A stretch of DNA of 9,433 bases, taken from positions 1-9,433 of the forward strand of contig JASEIE010000146.1 of NCBI GenBank assembly GCA_030024065.1. Reading direction: 5' to 3'. Numbering within the stretch: position 1 is the stretch's first letter; every line of letters starts with the position of its first letter. Below, piece by piece: positions 6,155 through 9,433 of the stretch. This DNA is from Thermodesulfobacteriota bacterium (GTDB lineage Bacteria; Desulfobacterota; BSN033; UBA1163). The notes under the pieces were generated by a model. The model was not told where the DNA came from. It saw only the letters and a program-made list of their open reading frames with translations, and searched no databases. A program made the translations under genes and the position numbers.

Positions 6155-8044
6155 TTAAACCGTTTTAAAACTTGTTACCCCTTTGTTTTTGAAGATCTGG
6201 ACAGCATTCGCTTTGAGCTGGTCGTTCCCAGCAAACCCTTCGTCGAGGCAGACCACACGCTCGGGCTTCTGATCTGCCATGGCACGGATGAGCTCTAGAG
6301 TTAGATTGCGCTCAAGGCAGATGAAAAGCGCCCGACCTGCTGCGCTGAATACGGTCTTGCCTTCCATGTTAAGCTTCTCTACTGGCGTAGTGAGTTGGAA
6401 ACCACTCTTCAAGAGGATTTCGTAAAGGATGTCATCGGACGTTCGGCCGTCACGGATGTGATCGATGTGCAGCTCAAGCTGTTGCTTCAATACAGCCACA
6501 TCACCGGTTGGAAGGTTGGCGTCCCAGGCCTTGAAATTGGATTCGGCCAGCTTGAAGACGCGGAAACCTCGATCCTGTTTTTGAGTTCCCTCAAGCGGCA
6601 GCTTGCTTTCATCCTCTGCATTCAATTTCTTAATGACCCGGCGGACACGTTCTTTACAGATGTCGGCGATGGTTGGGTAATCCTCCCGACCCGTGGTTTC
6701 GGGGAGTTGGACCAGGATGACCTTGCGGTTGCCACTGTCCTTTTTGTTCAACTCCAGTACGGCCTGGCCTGTGGTGCCAGAACCAGCGAAGAAGTCAAGG
6801 ACTATTCCTTCGGTGTTTCTTTGAAATCCAATTAGGAGGAGGGCTTCCATTAAGTTGACAGGTTTAGGAAAGGGCATTAAGTTGCGATCTTCAAATAGAT
6901 ATTCAAAGTCTGAACCTCCATCTCGCGTCAGACCAGCATCCAAGAAAACGGATCGCGGTTTAGTGCCTCGCTTTTCATCACTCTCGTTCTCAGAAAGGTA
7001 TAGTTTCCTATATGGCATCCATGAATTCTTTGATCTCTTGAAAACTACACGGTCATCCTTAACCAGCTCGTGAAATTTATCTTGGTTAACAACCCATGTA
7101 TACTTCACCCCTTCCCGTTTGTATTCAATAATGCTTCGATCGGGCGCCCCGATCGGGTATTGTAGGTTCGGTCGAGAGCCGAGTTGCTCAGGGCGTTCCA
7201 GAGTCTTTAAATAATACTTTCCACGAGAATCCTCTTGATCAAAACGAGATTGCTGTTCTTTGGTGAATGGAATAACGAGTTCACCCAAACTATCTGTACT
7301 TCTGGAAAATACTAGAACGTATTCATGATCTGTTGCGAAAAAGCGACTATCTGAACCACCACCTGCGCGACACTTCCACGTCACCTGGGCTAAGAAATTA
7401 TCCTCCCCAAATATCTCGCTGCATACCTTTTTGAGGTTATCCACTTCATTGTCATCAATGCTTATAAAAATCAGGCCATCCTCCCTCAGCAGATTCCTCG
7501 CCAGATACAATCTTGGATACATCATATTCAGCCACTTGGAATGAAACCGGCCATCTGCCTCCGTGTTGGTGCTGAACTTCTTGCCCGTTGAATCCACTTG
7601 CCCCGTGTATTCCAGGTAGGTCTGAAGGCTCTCGGTGTAATTGTCGGGATAGACGAAATCGTTGCCGGTGTTGTAAGGAGGGTCAATATAGATCATCTTG
7701 ATCTTGCCGAGATATGATTTCTGTAGGAGCTTGAGGACCTCCAGGTTGTCGCCCTCAATGATAAAATTCTCGGTGGTATCAAAGTTGATGCTTTCCTCAG
7801 GGCAGGGGCGAAGAGTTCCCAGGCTGGGAGATTGGATCGCCTTGAAGCAATCAGCCTTGCCTGGCCAGTTCATTCCGTAGCGTTCCTTGCCCACATCCAC
7901 CGTTTCACCAAGGGCGAGCTTCAAGCGTTCAAAGTCAATCTTTCCGCCCTCGGTCTGGATTTCGGGAAAGAGCCGCAAGAGTTCCTGCCTTTTTTCTTCT
8001 GTTATGTCATGGGAACGAAGGTCGAGTTTTTCAGGGTCGGTCAT
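6155..8044 (-). CDS. Type III-style N6-adenine DNA methyltransferase (Mod)
   Basis: A complete 629-residue protein of the size usual for type III Mod subunits. It transfers a methyl group from S-adenosylmethionine to adenine in a specific DNA site. The catalytic motif IV DPPYNTGNDF is at 121-130, ahead of the SAM-binding motif I DFFAGSGTTG at 417-426. This order defines the beta class to which type III Mods belong. IIEGDNLEVLKLL (95-107) and ISIDDNEVDNL (194-204) are further family landmarks. Residues about 215-410 would be the target recognition region, and about 485-629 the C-terminal part. No homopolymer or tandem repeat suited to phase variation was seen. The start has AGAGGAAA upstream. 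Downstream is the truncated DUF1016 gene; no Res helicase-nuclease follows, so this Mod looks orphaned. The recognition sequence cannot be read from the protein. Confidence 0.93.
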   Translation of the reverse strand: MTDPEKLDLRSHDITEEKRQELLRLFPEIQTEGGKIDFERLKLALGETVDVGKERYGMNWPGKADCFKAIQSPSLGTLRPCPEESINFDTTENFIIEGDNLEVLKLLQKSYLGKIKMIYIDPPYNTGNDFVYPDNYTESLQTYLEYTGQVDSTGKKFSTNTEADGRFHSKWLNMMYPRLYLARNLLREDGLIFISIDDNEVDNLKKVCSEIFGEDNFLAQVTWKCRAGGGSDSRFFATDHEYVLVFSRSTDSLGELVIPFTKEQQSRFDQEDSRGKYYLKTLERPEQLGSRPNLQYPIGAPDRSIIEYKREGVKYTWVVNQDKFHELVKDDRVVFKRSKNSWMPYRKLYLSENESDEKRGTKPRSVFLDAGLTRDGGSDFEYLFEDRNLMPFPKPVNLMEALLLIGFQRNTEGIVLDFFAGSGTTGQAVLELNKKDSGNRKVILVQLPETTGREDYPTIADICKERVRRVIKKLNAEDESKLPLEGTQKQDRGFRVFKLAESNFKAWDANLPTGDVAVLKQQLELHIDHIRDGRTSDDILYEILLKSGFQLTTPVEKLNMEGKTVFSAAGRALFICLERNLTLELIRAMADQKPERVVCLDEGFAGNDQLKANAVQIFKNKGVTSFKTV

Positions 8045-8074
8045 GTCGTTTCCTCTTTCATTTTCACTTCATTA

Positions 8075-8227
8075 CTACACAACCTGCCATCGGAGGGTGA
8101 AGAGCATTTCCTGTTCCGTTCTCTGTTCCAGCCTGTGGCTGACCTCATTCAAAAGTGTGTCCTTCTGCTGGTCGATTTCCCGGCTCGCCTCGTCGTAACT
8201 GCGCCAAGCTTCGTAAGCCCACAGGTG
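8075..8227 (-). pseudogene. Helicase (SNF2/RapA-type), C-terminal remnant
   Basis: A 50-codon open frame without a start ends in TAG at 8075-8077, 30 nt before the Mod start. It reads AYEAWRSYDEASREIDQQKD, a helix with Glu/Arg heptad-like spacing, and ends HRLEQRTEQEMLFTLRWQVV. From memory this is the typical end of large SNF2-like helicases (...EIDRQRDELI...LFTIRW...) that precede site-specific methyltransferases in defence operons. A stop codon in frame at 8228-8230 cuts it off from anything upstream, and no helicase motifs are present, so nearly the whole gene is gone. The alternative is a chance open frame, but its composition and its fit at the operon position argue against that. Confidence 0.5.
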
Positions 8228-8254
8228 TCAGGCCTTGAAATGTGAATTGGTATT

Positions 8255-8434
8255 CTAATCGCTCTCACCTTTCAACTGTTCTGGTGTCCGTTCTTGAAGC
8301 CACAACTTACAGACATTTTTCCAACCTATCCTGCGCCATTTCTTAAATACCGCCTTCAACTCGTTCAAGTCCTTCGCTTCGAGAAGATCTTTCTGGGCGG
8401 CTTTTAAATCTTCAAGAGATGCAATTGCTGGCAT
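8255..8434 (-). CDS. Small 59-residue protein at the head of the mod operon
   Basis: An ORF of 59 residues starts at the ATG 8432-8434 with a strong ribosome binding site (GAGGAG, about 6-nt spacing) and ends with TAG at 8255-8257. The product starts MPAIASLEDLKAAQKDLLEA and ends RTPEQLKGESD. Two predicted amphipathic helices (6-30) lead to a basic aromatic segment, FKKWRRIGWKNVCKLWLQER (30-49), and the net charge is positive, suiting a nucleic-acid- or protein-binding accessory factor. I do not recognise a family. It is the first gene of the minus-strand unit that leads through the helicase remnant to Mod and DUF1016. The good start signal and biased composition make it more than chance, but expression is unproven. 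Confidence 0.55.
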   Translation of the reverse strand: MPAIASLEDLKAAQKDLLEAKDLNELKAVFKKWRRIGWKNVCKLWLQERTPEQLKGESD

Positions 8435-8478
8435 ATTTTACTCCTCTCGGTTCTTTTTGGAAATAAAAAAGTCCATTC

Positions 8479-8509
8479 CTTATAAGAATAGGCCTTCATG
8501 TGGTGTTAA
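8479..8509 (-). promoter_or_regulatory. Possible sigma-70 promoter of the mod operon
   Basis: On the minus strand TTAACA (8509-8504) and TATAAG (8484-8479) are each one base from the -35 and -10 consensus, about 45 bp upstream of the small ORF's start. The 19-nt spacer is longer than ideal, and AT-rich DNA gives such matches by chance. Confidence 0.3.
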
Positions 8510-8546
8510 TTTCCTTAAAAACACATTTTTTCATCCCTCACCTCCG

Positions 8547-8621
8547 CCTACGCCTTCCTGACGGCAATCAGGGCAGGCAGTCTTATCCTCTCCCCTGCCT
8601 ACCGCAGGCAGGCACAAGAGG
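8547..8621. repeat. Intergenic hairpin cluster (CTGCCT...AGGCAG type)
   Basis: CCTGA-cggcaa-TCAGG is followed by an outer pair CCTCTCC...GGAGAGG (arms near 8587-8593 and 8615-8621) enclosing CTGCCT-accgc-AGGCAG. CTGCCTACCGCAGGCAG-type palindromes are widely seen between genes in environmental bacterial genomes. It may act as a bidirectional transcription or mRNA-end structure between the operons. Confidence 0.5.
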
Positions 8622-8734
8622 AGAGGGGAAGAATTTGAGTTTCTCCCAAGCTACCAAAAATACAGAAAAAAATCAAATTTAATTCGGTCTTTTGTTCTGT
8701 TTTTAACGAGAGGCATCGGTGAGAAAGCAGTGCC

Positions 8735-8763
8735 TTGACACATCAAACATGGATACGTTATTT
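8735..8763 (+). promoter_or_regulatory. Possible nitroreductase promoter
   Basis: A perfect -35 box TTGACA (8735-8740) lies about 70 bp ahead of the nitroreductase ATG. The best -10 candidates 16-17 nt later (GTTATT / TTATTT) are poor, so only the -35 is convincing. Confidence 0.3.
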
Positions 8764-8808
8764 TTAAGCCGTTCGTCCGAAAAGCCAAAATTATGAAAGG
8801 AATTTATT

Positions 8809-9433
8809 ATGGATTTGCTTCAAACAATTAAAGAGAGAAGAAGCATCAGGGCATTCAAACCTGATCCTGTTCCAAAACAAACGATTGAAGAGATCTTAAA
8901 ATTGGCAATTCTCGCCCCGTCTGCCATCAACCTCCAGCCCTGGGAATTCATCGTCGTGACAGGAGAAGAGAGGGAGAGATTGAGCCGGAGACTCATCAAG
9001 GCATACAAAGAAAAGCAGATCTCCTGCGGGCCCGGAAATGTCAAACCCCTGCCCAAGACGTTTGCCAAGCGAGGGGCTAAGACCCTCGAATTGATGGCCC
9101 CTTTTTTCGAAGAGATGAAAGCCGATTCCAATCAATTCATCAATGAAGGAAGTTGTAATTTTTATGGAGCTCCCGCAGCCATCTTCATCTGTCTCGACGA
9201 TTCCTTCCCGAAAGCCCGTTTTGTGGACATCGGTTTGGTCCTCGGGTATCTACTCCTTATTGCTCATGAATATGGATTGGGAACTTGCCCAATCGGCCTC
9301 ATCATGGCCTATGAAGACGAGATCAAAGAGCTGCTCAATATTCCGGAGAATAAAATGGTAGTGATCGGAATCGCCTTAGGCTACCCCGATCTAAATAATC
9401 CAATTAATCGTTTCAAATCTCCGAGGGAGGATA
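8809..9433 (+). CDS. Nitroreductase-family FMN oxidoreductase (3' end cut by window)
   Basis: 208 codons are visible and the frame is open at the window edge; few codons are probably missing because the PINRFKSPRED segment is normally close to the end. The family binds FMN as a homodimer and uses NAD(P)H to reduce nitro compounds, quinones or other electron acceptors in the cytoplasm. The FMN phosphate-binding RRSIRAF is at 10-16 and the APSAINLQPWEF block at 36-47 (most members have A-P-S-x-x-N-x-Q-P-W). A GLGTCPIG turn occurs about two thirds through, and VVIGIALGYP near the end. There is no ferredoxin-type CxxC cluster. GAAAGG lies 8 nt before the ATG. It is transcribed away from the mod operon. 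The true substrate cannot be told from sequence. Confidence 0.88.
   Translation, partial: MDLLQTIKERRSIRAFKPDPVPKQTIEEILKLAILAPSAINLQPWEFIVVTGEERERLSRRLIKAYKEKQISCGPGNVKPLPKTFAKRGAKTLELMAPFFEEMKADSNQFINEGSCNFYGAPAAIFICLDDSFPKARFVDIGLVLGYLLLIAHEYGLGTCPIGLIMAYEDEIKELLNIPENKMVVIGIALGYPDLNNPINRFKSPRED

Larger units (their letters stand above)
8435..8808. other. Divergent intergenic region with hairpins
   Basis: It separates the minus-strand mod operon from the plus-strand nitroreductase. It should hold both promoters. It contains a purine/pyrimidine-rich hairpin cluster (8547-8621, listed separately) and AT-rich flanks. No small gene is convincing; a 60-codon plus-strand frame at 8500-8682 is made of the hairpin repeats. 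Confidence 0.5.

Noticed and set aside
6395..6835. 146-codon plus-strand frame opposite mod
   Set aside because: Mod has all catalytic motifs in the other strand; this frame has no support.
6155..8044. Phase-variable repeat tract in mod
   Set aside because: No homopolymer or short tandem repeat long enough for slipped-strand switching was found in the gene.
7832..8245. 137-codon plus-strand frame spanning the mod start and helicase remnant
   Set aside because: It is antisense to the start of mod and shows no family features.
8530..8625. Hairpin cluster considered as CRISPR repeats or an attachment site
   Set aside because: The units are inverted pairs of different sizes with no regular spacing, no direct repeat array and no integrase nearby.

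Overview
The window looks like a bacterial chromosome, most likely an anaerobic deltaproteobacterial (Desulfobacterota-type) genome. This is inferred from the gene style: CoA-acylating methylmalonate-semialdehyde dehydrogenase, a degenerate ferritin-like protein, a compact FMN nitroreductase, strong GGAGG ribosome binding sites and many short dispersed hairpin repeats. No rRNA, tRNA or CRISPR array was seen. Nearly all genes lie on the minus strand; only the last, a nitroreductase cut by the window edge, is on the plus strand.

Layout. 1-231: intergenic, with two operator-like palindromes. 232-771: a small single-span membrane protein gene followed by the C-terminal remnant of a metallophosphoesterase. 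772-1100: unexplained sequence. About 1105-1626: the 5' ribozyme part of a group II intron with no reverse transcriptase, domain V or 3' end. 1629-2018: a 26-bp dispersed repeat, a hairpin and the C-terminal remnant of an ORF6N-domain protein. 2031-2530: a ferritin-like gene with its terminator. 2620-4110: methylmalonate-semialdehyde dehydrogenase (mmsA type). 4111-4494: hairpin-rich intergenic DNA. 4495-4848: a 117-residue protein of unknown function. 4914-5330: a patchwork of short hairpin motifs, including a second exact copy of the 26-bp repeat. 5304-8434: the remains of a DNA modification/defence operon. 8435-8808: intergenic hairpins and a possible divergent promoter region. 8809-9433: nitroreductase.

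The most interesting part is the decayed defence operon. In transcription order it has a 59-residue small ORF, about 50 codons that look like the C-terminal end of a SNF2/RapA-type helicase, a complete type III-style (beta-class) N6-adenine methyltransferase, and a DUF1016/YhcG-type protein. The last has lost the end of its PDDEXK nuclease domain: its final eight codons and stop lie in the 26-bp repeat. No Res subunit follows. The other exact copy of this repeat lies next to the truncated group II intron and the truncated ORF6N gene, so the two copies mark two scars of loss or rearrangement in one 9.4-kb segment. The methyltransferase is the only member of the system that still looks whole.
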